A stretch of 64,000 bases of DNA from Sorangium aterium (GCF_028368935.1 NZ_JAQNDK010000002.1:682001-746000); one strand, 5' to 3'; counted from the stretch's first letter, positions 15,966 through 24,855 are shown. Made by a program: numbers and translations. Notes: generated by a model not told the origin, from the sequence alone.

Positions 15966-17378
15966 ATGGGCGCCCAGGTCACCCTGCTCGGCCTGGATTT
16001 CGGCTCCACGACGAGCTGCGCCGTGGCCGCCTCGGCGACGCTCACGCGCGCCGCGGGCAGCGGCCGGGTGGAGCTCGGTGCGCTGGAGGAGCGGTACCGA
16101 TCGGAGATGGCGCTCACGCCCTTCGCCGGCGACGCGCTCGATCTCGACGCCGCGGCGGCGCTCCTCGATCGCTGGCTCGCCGAGGCGGGCGTGGCGCCCG
16201 GGGCCCTCTTCGGCGGCGGGGCGATCATCACCGGCCTCGCCGCGCGCCGGAGCAACGCCGACGCGCTCGCGGCGCTGATCCGCGCGCGCGTCGGCGAGGC
16301 GCTGCTCGCCGTCGCCGAGGACCCTTGCCTCGAGTCCTGGGTGGCTTTCATGGGCAGCGCCGCTCCCCTGTCGCGCGCGCGCCCCGGCGAGCCCCTCGTC
16401 AACCTGGACATCGGCGGCGGCACCACGAACATCGCGCTCGGCCTGGCCGGCGAGGTCCAGCGCACCGGCTGTCTTCTCGTGGGCGCGCGGCACGTCGCGC
16501 TCGACCCGCGCTCGCGCCGCCTCCGCGCGCTCTCGCCCGAGGCCCGCGCCGCCTTCGACCACCTCGGGCTCCGCCGCGGCCCGGGCGAGGTGCTCTCGCA
16601 GGCCGAGGCCGAGGCCGTCGTCGCCTTCTATGTGGATCTGCTCGAGGCGGCGATCACGGGGCGCGCCGGCGCCTTCGACGCGCCCGCGGCAGCGCGCCAC
16701 GTGCAGGTGCCCTTCGCGCTGCCAGAGGGGATCGCGGCGCCCACCCTCACGTTCTCCGGGGGCGTTGGCGAGCTGATCTACGCCGGTCTGGCCGGGCGCC
16801 CCCTGCCCGAGCCGGCTCACCACGGCGATCTCGGCGTGGATCTCGCTCGCGCGATCCTCGCTTCACCTCGGCTGAGCGCGCGGGTGGCGACGCCGGCCAG
16901 CATGGGCCGGGCGACGGCGTATGGCCTGCTGCGCCACGCCACCCAGCTCTCCGGCGCGACGCTGTTCCTCCCGCGCCCCGGGCGCTTGCCCCTGCGCGAC
17001 CTGCCCATCCTGGCGCGCCTCTCGCCGGTCTCTTCCGACGCCGAGCTCGATCACGCCGTGGACCTCTTCCGCCGGAGCACCTGCGGCGGCTCTCTGGAGA
17101 TCGCCCTCGACGACGTCTCGGCGGCCACCCTCAAGCGCCTCGGCGCGCGCATCGCCGGAGCGCTGCGCCGGGCCGGACCGATCCCGGAGCACCCCCTCGT
17201 GCTGCTCACAGCGAAGAACGCGGGCAAGACGCTCGGGGGCTACGTGACCGGCTGGGGCGCGCTGCCGATCGACCTCCTCGTCATCGACGAGGTGCAGGCG
17301 CACGGCGCCCGGTTCGTCCAGGTCGGCCGCCTGTGCGATCAGATCCTGCCGGTCTCGTTCTACGGGATGACGCCATGA
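15966..17378 (+). CDS. eutA: Ethanolamine ammonia-lyase reactivating factor EutA
   Basis: The 470-aa protein has the actin/Hsp70-like ATPase fold of EutA, with GLDFGSTTSCAVA near the N-terminus and the second phosphate loop NLDIGGGTTNIAL around residue 160. Its length matches EutA (about 467 aa). EutA swaps damaged cobalamin out of ethanolamine ammonia-lyase at the expense of ATP. The ATG at 15966 is chosen because the conserved GLDFGST begins about nine residues later; GTG 15963 is an alternative. It is followed after 39 bp by the fused lyase gene, so the two form a minimal ethanolamine-utilisation operon. No microcompartment shell, permease or EutR gene is in the window. Confidence 0.93.
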   Translation: MGAQVTLLGLDFGSTTSCAVAASATLTRAAGSGRVELGALEERYRSEMALTPFAGDALDLDAAAALLDRWLAEAGVAPGALFGGGAIITGLAARRSNADALAALIRARVGEALLAVAEDPCLESWVAFMGSAAPLSRARPGEPLVNLDIGGGTTNIALGLAGEVQRTGCLLVGARHVALDPRSRRLRALSPEARAAFDHLGLRRGPGEVLSQAEAEAVVAFYVDLLEAAITGRAGAFDAPAAARHVQVPFALPEGIAAPTLTFSGGVGELIYAGLAGRPLPEPAHHGDLGVDLARAILASPRLSARVATPASMGRATAYGLLRHATQLSGATLFLPRPGRLPLRDLPILARLSPVSSDAELDHAVDLFRRSTCGGSLEIALDDVSAATLKRLGARIAGALRRAGPIPEHPLVLLTAKNAGKTLGGYVTGWGALPIDLLVIDEVQAHGARFVQVGRLCDQILPVSFYGMTP

Positions 17379-17417
17379 CGTCGCTCGGCGAACCTTCCGT
17401 GAAGGGAGGAGCGCGAC

Positions 17418-19628
17418 GTGAAGGAACCGACCCCGCTCGATCGGATCGAGGTCCCTCGCCCCCGGACCGACGTCGTCTATGCGGCCCGCCTGCCCGGCCC
17501 CGGCGGCTCGTTCCGCGGCCTGAAGCGGCTCCTCGGCGCCGCCGACTGCAGCAAGGCCGGCGATCGACACGCAGGCCTCGCGGCGAGCGACGACGCGGAA
17601 CGGGAAGCCGCGCGGGAGCTGCTCGGCGAGCTGACCCTGGAGCACCTCCACGATCACCCGCTCACCGACGCGCGGGGCGAGATCGACGCGGTGATGCGCG
17701 TCAATTACGACATCGACCGCGACGCCTTCGCCCCGATCGCCTCGCTGCGCCTCGGCGAGCTCAAGGACCACCTGCTCCGCGCGACCGGCCTGGAGGTGGC
17801 GCGCCTCGGCCGCGCCCTCACCGGCGTCATGGCCGCTGCGCTCGCCAAGCTCTGCGACGTGCACGAGCTCGTGTACCTTGCCCGCAAGATCAGCCGTCCG
17901 ACCCGCGCCCGCACGCTCCTCGGCGCCCCCGGCACGCTCGCCTCGCGCCTCCAGCCGAACCACCCCACCGACGATCTCCGGGGCATGACCCTGCTGATCT
18001 ACTGGGGCCTTTCCATCGGCGCCGGCGACGCGCTGCTCGGCGTCAACCCCGCGGCCGGCACGGTGGAGACCACCGCCGCGATCCTCCGCCACCTCGACCG
18101 CATCCGCCGCGCGGCCGGCGTCCCCACGCAGATCTGCTGCCTGTCGCACCTCAAGGTGCAGCTCGCCGCGCTCGACCAGGGCGCGCCCGTGGAGATCCTC
18201 TTTCAGAGCCTGGCAGGCACCGAGTCGTGCTGTGTCACCGAGTTCGACGTCACCGTGGATCTCATCGACGAGGGCTATCGCCGCATGGCCGCGCGCGGCC
18301 CGCTCGCAGGCCAGGCCGAGCAGTTCATGTATTTCGAGACCGGCCAGGGCAGCGAGCTCACGTACGGCAAGCACGAGGGCATCGACATGGCCACGGCCGA
18401 GGCGCTCTGTTATGGCCTCGCCCGCCGCTGGGACCCGTTCATGCTCAACAACGTCACCGGGTTCATCGGCCCGGAGACGCACCTCGACGACCGCGAGATG
18501 ATCCTCGCGAACCTCCAGGACCATTTCATGGGCAAGCTCCTCGGCGTGCCCATGGGCATGGCCCCTTGTTACACCCTCCACGCCCACGTCACGCTGGAGG
18601 GCCAGCAGATGGCGACGCAGCTCCTCACCGCGGCGGGCGCCAATTACTACATGGATGTCTGTCTCAACACCGATCGCATGCTCGCCTATTTCGACACGAG
18701 CGGGCACGATGTGCAGACCTTGCGGGAGCTCCACGGCCGCGCGCCCGGCGGCGAGTTCCTGGAGTGGGCCCTCGCGCGGGGCATCCTGGCGCGCGCGGGG
18801 GAGGGGCAGGGCGAGGCGGGCGCGATCACCCGCGGGCCGCGCTTCGGCGACGTGCGGCAGTTCTGCCCGGACGAGGCCGAGCTCGCCGAGCTGCTCGCGG
18901 CCACGCCCGCCGCCCACGGCTTCGCCACCGCCGGTCCGCGCCCGGCCAACGCGGTGAGCCGCCGCGGTCGCCGCGACGAGGCCATCGCGCGGTCGGCGCT
19001 CGCCACCGAGCTGCGCGAGGGCGAGCTGGCCCGCGTCGCCGCGTTCCGCCTCATCTCCACGACGGCGGCCAGCAAGGGAGAGCACCTCGGCTCCGCGGAC
19101 GCGGGGGCGCGCCTCTCCGCGGAGAGCGCCGCCCGGCTCGCGCCGGAGGAGGCCGAGGTGCAGATCGTTGTGTCGGACGGCCTGAGCGCCGAGGCCGTCC
19201 ACCGCAACCTCCCTGACCTGCTCCCGGTCCTGCTGGACGGCCTGGGGGCGCGCGGCGTGACCGTCGGCCAGCCGCTGCTCGCGCGTTATGGCCGGGTGAA
19301 GCTCGCGGAGGCCGTCGCCGAGCGGCTCGCGGCGCGGCTGGTCGTCGTGCTGCTCGGCGAGCGCCCGGGGAGCGGCGAGCTGGCGTCGAGCAGCCTCTCG
19401 GCCTACCTCGCCTACCGCCTCCCGCCCGGCGCGGACCAGGAGGCGGCCGCCGCCTTCAGCGGCAATCCCGTGATCGGCTTCGAGTACACGGTGATCTCGA
19501 ACATCCACGCTGGCGGGCTGCCCGCCGCGGAGGCCGGGGGCGTGATCGTCGAGAAGGCCGTGGCGGTGCTCGCCCACCGCGCGGCCGGCAACCGGCTGGA
19601 GGCGTCGCTCGCCGGCGGCGCTGCTTGA
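17418..19628 (+). CDS. eutBC: Ethanolamine ammonia-lyase, EutB-EutC fusion
   Basis: This 736-aa protein joins both lyase subunits. Residues 1 to about 465 are the EutB TIM barrel, with RLQPNHPTDD, GVNPAAG, SHLKVQLAALDQGAP and YFETGQGSE, the substrate- and cobalamin-contacting stretches. After a low-complexity linker (about 466-515), the EutC part follows with TTAASKGEHLG, VQIVVSDGLSAEAV, RYGRVKLAEAV, VVLLGERPGSGELASSS and NPVIGFEYTVISNIHAGG. The enzyme cleaves ethanolamine to acetaldehyde and ammonia using adenosylcobalamin. The GTG start at 17418 has a strong GAAGGGAGGA ribosome site. In most bacteria eutB and eutC are separate genes; there is no stop or frameshift between them here. Confidence 0.93.
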   Translation: MKEPTPLDRIEVPRPRTDVVYAARLPGPGGSFRGLKRLLGAADCSKAGDRHAGLAASDDAEREAARELLGELTLEHLHDHPLTDARGEIDAVMRVNYDIDRDAFAPIASLRLGELKDHLLRATGLEVARLGRALTGVMAAALAKLCDVHELVYLARKISRPTRARTLLGAPGTLASRLQPNHPTDDLRGMTLLIYWGLSIGAGDALLGVNPAAGTVETTAAILRHLDRIRRAAGVPTQICCLSHLKVQLAALDQGAPVEILFQSLAGTESCCVTEFDVTVDLIDEGYRRMAARGPLAGQAEQFMYFETGQGSELTYGKHEGIDMATAEALCYGLARRWDPFMLNNVTGFIGPETHLDDREMILANLQDHFMGKLLGVPMGMAPCYTLHAHVTLEGQQMATQLLTAAGANYYMDVCLNTDRMLAYFDTSGHDVQTLRELHGRAPGGEFLEWALARGILARAGEGQGEAGAITRGPRFGDVRQFCPDEAELAELLAATPAAHGFATAGPRPANAVSRRGRRDEAIARSALATELREGELARVAAFRLISTTAASKGEHLGSADAGARLSAESAARLAPEEAEVQIVVSDGLSAEAVHRNLPDLLPVLLDGLGARGVTVGQPLLARYGRVKLAEAVAERLAARLVVVLLGERPGSGELASSSLSAYLAYRLPPGADQEAAAAFSGNPVIGFEYTVISNIHAGGLPAAEAGGVIVEKAVAVLAHRAAGNRLEASLAGGAA

Positions 19629-20218
19629 GCCCAGCGCGCAGGCCGGCTCGCCCTACCGCTGCCTTGGCAATAGCGAGCCAAGTGCTCGAATTCCCATCCT
19701 GGTGGTGCGCCGCAGCTGGAGCAGCTCCTCGACTCGGGCGTCAGGCGCCAGCCTGCCGAGGTGGGCGTCGCGTTCTCGGACAGGCAAACGTCCACTCACC
19801 AATTGTTCCATGATCTTGTGTCAGCGGCGGTCCTCCGAGCAGCGGAGCCTCGTGCGCTGGGCCCGGCGCAGGCGACGGCTACGTTCCTGGTGAACCCTGA
19901 CCTGCCGATTTTGGTGCGTCACGCGCCGCGTGGGCGTGTCCTTCGAACGAACAGAGAGTAAAGAGAGGATCCTGGGATGCAAATCCGATGGATGACTTCG
20001 GTCCCGCTCAGCGTCCCGTCCGGACAAGCGCTTCAAGGACGTCCCGTTCGCCAACCTCGCTCCTGAGCTGGTCATGGGGCGCCGCCTCACCGCGCACACC
20101 CCCGGCAGGATGAGCGAGCCATGGAGGGCGTGACATCCAGACGAACGATCTGCGCGTGCTTTCTTGGACACACGATGCTCGGGACAACATGGCCAACACC
20201 ACGAGAGGAGAGGGGCTC
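19629..20218. other. Non-coding or degenerate stretch at the left edge of the accessory region
   Basis: No recognisable gene is present over about 590 bp. Base composition falls here and the codon pattern typical of the genome disappears. Short open frames on both strands (for example 19761-19961) show no family resemblance. Confidence 0.4.
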
Positions 20219-20692
20219 ATGATGGTATCAACGTTGTCTACTTTCGCAGCGGTGGTCGCGACGCTGCTGTGCGCGCGGAGCGCGAGCGCCGCACAGTCGT
20301 GCGTGTTCTACGCCTCGGGTTCGATTTACTACAACACTTCTTCCGCGAGCGAAGATGTCTACGCCTACGGGCCGATCAGCTTCGTGTGGGAGCCGGCGAC
20401 AGACAGCGTCCTGGGTGGCTACTATACGGAGCAGGTCGTCTATTACGATCCCGTGGAGACGTACTTCAACGACATCACCTCCGGCGTCATTCTCGGCTCG
20501 ATGGACCCGACCCAGGACCCCGCGCTGGACATCTCGATCCCTTCGATGTCGTTCTCGTGCACCGTCCCGGTCAGCGATGACTTCTCGCTCGAGGACGGGA
20601 CCATCACGGGGACAAGCTCTGCGGCGATCTTGCAGGGCTACCTGGACGGCCCTTTTCTGATCGAGGCGACCGGCACTGTCGTCTGCAACTGA
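20219..20692 (+). CDS. Secreted protein of unknown function
   Basis: This 157-aa product has a Sec signal peptide (MMVSTLSTFAAVVATLLCAR, cleavage after SASA) and a mature domain rich in Tyr, Ser, Thr and Asp. It contains two Cys that could pair (QSCVFY and SFSCTV) plus a C-terminal Cys (VVCN). It is probably exported beyond the inner membrane and adopts a beta-rich fold. The ATG at 20219 sits 5-8 bp after a GAGAGGAGAGGGG ribosome site, which decides the start. No family was recognised and no partner gene is adjacent. Confidence 0.75.
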   Translation: MMVSTLSTFAAVVATLLCARSASAAQSCVFYASGSIYYNTSSASEDVYAYGPISFVWEPATDSVLGGYYTEQVVYYDPVETYFNDITSGVILGSMDPTQDPALDISIPSMSFSCTVPVSDDFSLEDGTITGTSSAAILQGYLDGPFLIEATGTVVCN

Positions 20693-21284
20693 GCTGAGCC
20701 AATCAGGTCGTGAGGTCGATCTCGGAAGCTGATGGGACGCGTGCATCGTAGTTCGCGCTGCTCGTGCACGCCCACGACCAGACCCGCCGCGCCGTGGCCT
20801 ACCTGCGCTGGAACGAGAAAGACGCCGACACGATTGCACCGTCGGTCTACAAGGACCGCGGCGACCGCGGCGCGCCGCCCAGCGACACCGCGACCGAGCC
20901 CGAGGACGTCGCCGCGCCGCCCGGCGCGGCCGCGCCGGCCGCACCGGAGGCGGCGCCCGGGGGCGCGCCGCTCAGCGACCAACCCTGCGGGTCAGAAATC
21001 CCGCCAGAAAAACCGGTCGATGACGAGCGGTCGCTGGAAACAGTAGCGATTCTCGTGGCTTCCGCCTGTTTCGCCGCCGAGGGCGGCTCTGGTGTGGCCC
21101 AACGGGGCGCCCTCCGCCGTCGCGTCGCCCGCGGTGAAGGGCCCGCGGCATCACCGATCGGGGTCGGCGCCTGGCCTGGCGGCGCAGCGCCGCGGGATTC
21201 TCCTTCGCTCGCCGCCCTGTTGTCGGGCCCCTCGATGCGCTGCCGCCTGTTTCGGGATCGTGCCTGCGTGCCCGCACTCTGCCA
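20693..21284. other. Degenerate region with small gene remnants
   Basis: No intact gene. The minus strand at 20880-20960 resembles, with indels, a piece of the methyltransferase remnant near 48340-48405 (shared GCCCAGCGACAC and ACGTCGCCGCGCC). Bases 20993-21052 match 33966-34032, a repeat that also interrupts the hydrolase there. The open frame on the plus strand has no protein-like composition. Confidence 0.5.
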
Positions 21285-21343
21285 GCCCAACGTTGAATTG
21301 ACCTGCGGCGCGAAGCGCCGTCAGGTCCAATTCTGTGTTGGGC
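21285..21343 (+). other. attC-like integron recombination site (59-base element)
   Basis: The outer boxes are GCCCAAC (21285-21291, fits RYYYAAC) and GTTGGGC (21337-21343, fits GTTRRRY), exactly complementary. Inside them lie a 3-nt unpaired spacer, GAATTG/CAATTC, ACCTG/CAGGT and CGGCGC/GCGCCG arms, and a GAA tip. The 3' arm carries two extra unpaired bases (C and T), as the extrahelical bases of attC sites do. Total length is 59 bp. No integrase gene lies in the window. Confidence 0.65.
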
Positions 21344-21538
21344 GGTGCCTGGTCGCGCATCATGGGATCAGACATCCCAGAGCCGCCTCTTGCCGGGCTG
21401 AGAGCCGCCGCTCGCCGCAGCAGCGGTCGTGGTCGCGCCGTACCTCTCCGCCATGGCGCCGCCAGGTCCCGCCGGCTTTCGTCCCGCAGAATTCCCCGCG
21501 GAGCACGAGCGGCCCGTGTTTCGCTCGCAGCCGCCGGG

Positions 21539-23182
21539 ATGCTCACCCAAGCGGAGTCTCGGCCGCTGTCGGCGCGTCCAAGGACCTCGCGGCCAGCGCC
21601 GCACGCCTACGCGCCTCGCGAACCGCATCAGACCGTGTTGTATGGCCTTGTTCAGGAGCACCTCGCGACCTACGTCGCGCACGCAGCGCCCACGTACGCG
21701 GCCCCGCTCCCGAAGTACGTTGTCGCCGCCTTCGATGGCTACCTCGCCTGTGGCGATCTCGCGCGAGGTTTCATCCGATGTCACTGCGATGGCTGCGGTC
21801 ACGATGTGCTCGTCGCCTTCTCATGCAAGCTCCGCGGCCCCTGCCCCAGCTGCGCCTCGCGCCGGATGTGCAATGAGGCGGCGACGCTCGTCGATCGTAT
21901 CTTGCCCAACGTGCCCGTCAGGCAGTGGGTCATGTCGCTTCCGTTTGAGCTGCGTGCGCTTGCGGCCAAAAGGTCCGACGTCCTCGCGGCGATGGAGCGC
22001 ATCTTCGCGGAGGAGATCGCCCGCGTGACCACGCGGCTCGCGAGCATCGCCGGCGCACGGACGGGCTCGGTCGGGTTCCCTCAGAGATTCGGCTCGAGCT
22101 TGAACGTTCACGTCCATTTTCACACGCTGGCAATCGACGGCGTTTTCGAGAAGACCGCCATGGGCGTGCGCTTCCGCGATGCGCCGCCGCCTTCAAAGGA
22201 CGATGTCAGCGAGGTGGCGCGACGGGTGCGCGAGCGTGCGCTTCTTTGGCTACGGCGCCGCGGCTACCTTGACGAGCGCGCGGCCGAGGAGCGCAGCAAC
22301 GAGACCATCGAGCCCTCCGCGCTCGATGCGTGTACCCAGCTCGCACTCGCAGGTGGAGCGTATCTTGCGCGGCCTTTCGAGCACAAGGACAGTCCCGACG
22401 CGGCTTTCGAGCGCCGAGAGCGACGCTTCTCCGCGGCGTGCGACGGGTTCGACGTGCATTGCGCGGTGCGCATCGCAGCGGATGACGATCAGGGGCGCGA
22501 GAGGCTCGTGCGGTACTGCTCCCGCCCGACCTTCGCACTCGATCGAATCGAGCTCCTGCCCGATGGGCGTATAGCGTACTTGCTGAAGACACCTCGGCGG
22601 GGACGCACTCACCGCGTCATGAGTCCAATGGAGTTCATGGCCCGGCTCGCGGCTTTGATTCCTCCGCCGAAGATCCCGCTTGTGAGATACCATGGCGTGT
22701 TCGCGCCTCGCTCGTCGTGGCGCTCTCTCGTGACACCCAAACCTCCGGCCCGCGCCGCGAAGTCTGAGCCGTGCGCGGGGCACGCGCCTCTGCCCGCCGC
22801 GCCCGCGCCCGCATCGCCCGCGCCCGCGTCGCCGTGCCCTCCGCCGGCGCTCTCAGCGAGGTCGCTCGCGCATGCCGAGCCCACGGTGCGAGTTGAGCCG
22901 ACCCTGATCTCGGTCTTGCACTGGGGGCGGCTGCTCGAAGGGGAGTTGTTCGCAACGTCGCGCTACGTCGAGTGGGCCGTGCTCATGAAGCGTTCGTTCG
23001 GTTTCGATGCGCTCCGCTGCCCGAGATGCGAACGGAGGATGCGCGTGCTTTCCACGATCACCGACTCAGCGGTGGTGCGCCGCATCCTCGATCATCTGAA
23101 CTTGCCCTCGCAGCCCCGAACGGCAGCACCCGCGCGCGATCCAACGTGGGAACCGATGGCGTTCGGGTTCGACGCGGCGTAG
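21539..23182 (+). CDS. IS91-family transposase (HUH rolling-circle type)
   Basis: The 547-aa protein has an N-terminal zinc-binding domain (RCHCDGCGHDVLVAFSC, CPSCASRRMCNEAA), the HUH motif in NVHVHFHTLAIDGVF, and a central region with Tyr candidates in RYCSRPTFALDRIE. The C-terminal zinc-like domain has FDALRCPRCERRMRV. This is the layout of IS91/IS801 transposases, which nick one strand and move by rolling-circle replication. An in-frame upstream start at 21335 exists but adds a non-conserved Arg-rich leader. The gene looks intact, so the element may be active. A Pro/Ala-rich insert sits before the C-terminal domain (about residues 425-450). Confidence 0.9.
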   Translation: MLTQAESRPLSARPRTSRPAPHAYAPREPHQTVLYGLVQEHLATYVAHAAPTYAAPLPKYVVAAFDGYLACGDLARGFIRCHCDGCGHDVLVAFSCKLRGPCPSCASRRMCNEAATLVDRILPNVPVRQWVMSLPFELRALAAKRSDVLAAMERIFAEEIARVTTRLASIAGARTGSVGFPQRFGSSLNVHVHFHTLAIDGVFEKTAMGVRFRDAPPPSKDDVSEVARRVRERALLWLRRRGYLDERAAEERSNETIEPSALDACTQLALAGGAYLARPFEHKDSPDAAFERRERRFSAACDGFDVHCAVRIAADDDQGRERLVRYCSRPTFALDRIELLPDGRIAYLLKTPRRGRTHRVMSPMEFMARLAALIPPPKIPLVRYHGVFAPRSSWRSLVTPKPPARAAKSEPCAGHAPLPAAPAPASPAPASPCPPPALSARSLAHAEPTVRVEPTLISVLHWGRLLEGELFATSRYVEWAVLMKRSFGFDALRCPRCERRMRVLSTITDSAVVRRILDHLNLPSQPRTAAPARDPTWEPMAFGFDAA

Positions 23183-23369
23183 GTGGGCACCCGGCCCGAG
23201 CCCGTCATGGCGAACGCACGTCGCGGTCGTCGAGCCAGAGCTGCACCCAATGCACGGCGCGCGGGCCCTGCGACGGGGCGAGCGGGTGTTTGATGCGCGA
23301 TAGACGGCTCGCCCGGCGCCGTTCCCGCGGGGCTTGACACAGGCGAGAGCTCTATCGTTTCCTATCCGC
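23142..23369 (+). repeat. IS91 3' terminus, copy 1 (with the intact element)
   Basis: These 228 bp contain the last 13 codons of the transposase and the downstream non-coding end. They match 24628-24855 with one visible difference (A at 23341, G at 24827). The segment includes TTGACA at 23334 pointing outward and a GC-rich palindrome-rich tail. Confidence 0.9.
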
Positions 23370-23752
23370 CGGGCTCCGACAAGGGCGCTCAGCGCTTGGC
23401 CATCGGCTACACGATCTTCGGCTCGTGTCGGATGCACGGAGTCAACCCGCTCGCCTGGGCGACAGACGTCATCGGCAAGTTGCAGGCGGGCTGGCCGCGC
23501 GACCGGTTGGACGAGCTGTTGCCCGACGCCTGGGCGCACTCGTCGCGCGCCGCTCCGAGCACCGGCGACGCCGACGCGATCTGAACAACGCGAGCGTCGG
23601 TCGGCGGCGCAGGCGGAGGCCGCCTCGCCGATCCCCCTTCAGGACCGCCTGTGCCCGTGCCGAGTCGTAGGCCGACACCGCCCCGCGCCCAGCATCGTCG
23701 ACCCCGGCGAGAGCCGCAAGGGGCCGTGCACATGGCGATGGCCGGGTGGTTA
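23370..23752 (+). pseudogene. IS66-family transposase 3' fragment with right inverted repeat
   Basis: The frame from 23369 to 23584 reads PGSDKGAQRLAIGYTIFGSC, then RMHGVNPLAWATDVIGKL and RIDELLP-like DRLDELLPDAW, the C-terminal domain of IS66 transposases (TnpC). The N-terminal four-fifths is gone, replaced by the IS91 end. The fragment ends near 23752 with GGGTGGTTAC, whose complement GTAACCACCC fits IS66 terminal repeats and resembles the sequence at 31070. It is non-functional. Confidence 0.75.
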
Positions 23753-23917
23753 CTCCGAGCACTCCAGCACCCTCGGCTGCCGATGGGCCGACCTCCACGG
23801 TGCTGCGGGCTGTCTTCGCAGGCCCCGCCGCGCGAACGCGTCGAGCAGAGGCTCGGGTCGGTGCGGTCGGCATCATGGGTCCAGGCGCCCCGAGGGCTGC
23901 CTCATTCCATCTAGGGG
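23753..23917. repeat. Dispersed 165-bp repeat, copy A (also at 33734-33901)
   Basis: From CTCCGAGCACTCCAGCA to CATCTAGGGG the sequence matches the outer flank of the IS110 element at 33734-33901, with scattered substitutions and one short indel. It abuts the IS66 end on the left. It is best explained as the end of a lost IS110-type insertion. Confidence 0.7.
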
Positions 23918-24219
23918 GCCGCGTTCACTCTACAGCCTGCGGGCACGACGCCGAGCTGAGGACGCCGAGCTGAGCAGCGGAGTTGACGCCACACGGAAGA
24001 TTGCCCGATTGAACTCAAGATTCCGCTCAGCTTCAACAGCGAACGGGATACCCCCCCTTAGCAATCGACGTCCGCACTTGCGTCTGGGACATTCTCACAA
24101 TCAATGGCGGAATTGACGGTAAATAGTATTTGCAAACGGAATGCGTCGGCATAGAGTCTACTGAGGTCGTCCGGAGACGTCCTAGTGCAGTGGTCGCATC
24201 CGAACAAGAAAGGGAACGT

Positions 24220-24620
24220 ATGTCGATCAAAGCAAAGCAGAGCGACACGGACCTCATCAAGGGCATGATTGGAAATTGGAGCGCCGTCGATGGGAGACCC
24301 AGTGAAACATTTAAACATATCTCGGAGCTTCTTGGCGACGGGACGTTTAGGGCCCATGGGACTCATGAGAAGGACGGAAAGATCAGGTTTTTGTAAACCA
24401 TGGCGTCTGGTCGATCGATAACGGGGCACTCACTTATACCATCCAGGAATCGAACATTCCCGAGTGGCGTGGCCTCATGGTAAACCAGGATGTGGAGGCT
24501 TTGGGCGGGAGCAAATTAAACATTCGGAGCGCCAGCGGAGTCTTAGTCCAGGCCCAGTCCGTCATATGGCGTAGCGACGCCGAACGTATGCACCTTTTGG
24601 CGGGCGTACTGAACGCCTAA
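24220..24620 (+). pseudogene. Frameshifted gene-cassette-like ORF, unknown function
   Basis: The ATG at 24220 has an AAAGGG ribosome site. The frame reads MSIKAKQSDTDLIKGMIGNW and on to KDGKIRF, then a shift near 24390 in a T-run moves it to VNHGVWSIDNGALTYTIQES through LLAGVLNA, ending TAA at 24618-24620. Joined, it would be about 132 aa, resembling a small lipocalin-like or beta-barrel protein; the family was not recognised. Base composition and codon use are clearly more AT-rich than neighbours, a sign of transfer. The stop codon overlaps GCCTAAC, the first box of an attC site, exactly as in integron cassettes. Confidence 0.65.
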
Positions 24621-24627
24621 CACCAAT
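24615..24627 (+). other. Truncated attC site
   Basis: GCCTAAC fits the RYYYAAC outer box and overlaps the stop of the cassette-like gene. After six more bases the sequence is replaced by the second IS91 terminus at 24628, so the rest of the site is lost. Confidence 0.5.
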
Positions 24628-24855
24628 CAACGTGGGAACCGATGGCGTTCGGGTTCGACGCGGCGTAGGTGGGCACCCGGCCCGAGCCCGTCATGGCGAA
24701 CGCACGTCGCGGTCGTCGAGCCAGAGCTGCACCCAATGCACGGCGCGCGGGCCCTGCGACGGGGCGAGCGGGTGTTTGATGCGCGATAGACGGCTCGCCC
24801 GGCGCCGTTCCCGCGGGGCTTGACACGGGCGAGAGCTCTATCGTTTCCTATCCGC
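24628..24855 (+). repeat. IS91 3' terminus, copy 2 (without a transposase)
   Basis: This is a solo copy of the terminus at 23142-23369. Its left junction falls inside the last codons of the transposase gene and cuts an attC-like site. Its right junction abuts the 5' end of the Ser/Thr kinase gene. TTGACA at 24820 points into the kinase gene. Confidence 0.88.

Larger units (their letters stand above)
21344..23369 (+). mobile_element. IS91-family element (left end uncertain)
   Basis: The element contains the HUH transposase gene and a 3' terminal segment whose outer edge is fixed by comparison. The second copy of the terminus at 24628-24855 is the same up to the base matching 23369, then the sequences diverge. 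The left edge lies somewhere between the attC-like site and the transposase start and could not be placed. IS91-type elements have no terminal inverted repeats or target duplications, and none was seen. Confidence 0.65.

Noticed and set aside
16325-19577. Long open frames in other phases and on the minus strand over eutA-eutBC
   Set aside because: They lack any recognisable domain, while the chosen frame carries all EutA, EutB and EutC motifs.
15966-19628. Ethanolamine microcompartment locus
   Set aside because: No shell, aldehyde dehydrogenase or permease genes flank eutA-eutBC in this window.
21335-21538. An N-terminal extension of the IS91 transposase to 21335
   Set aside because: The extra residues are Arg/Ser-rich, not conserved in IS91 transposases, and begin immediately at the attC-like site.
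24820-24855. TTGACA as a complete outward promoter for the kinase gene
   Set aside because: The -35-like hexamer is good but no acceptable -10 hexamer lies 16-18 bp downstream, so only the half-motif is mentioned.
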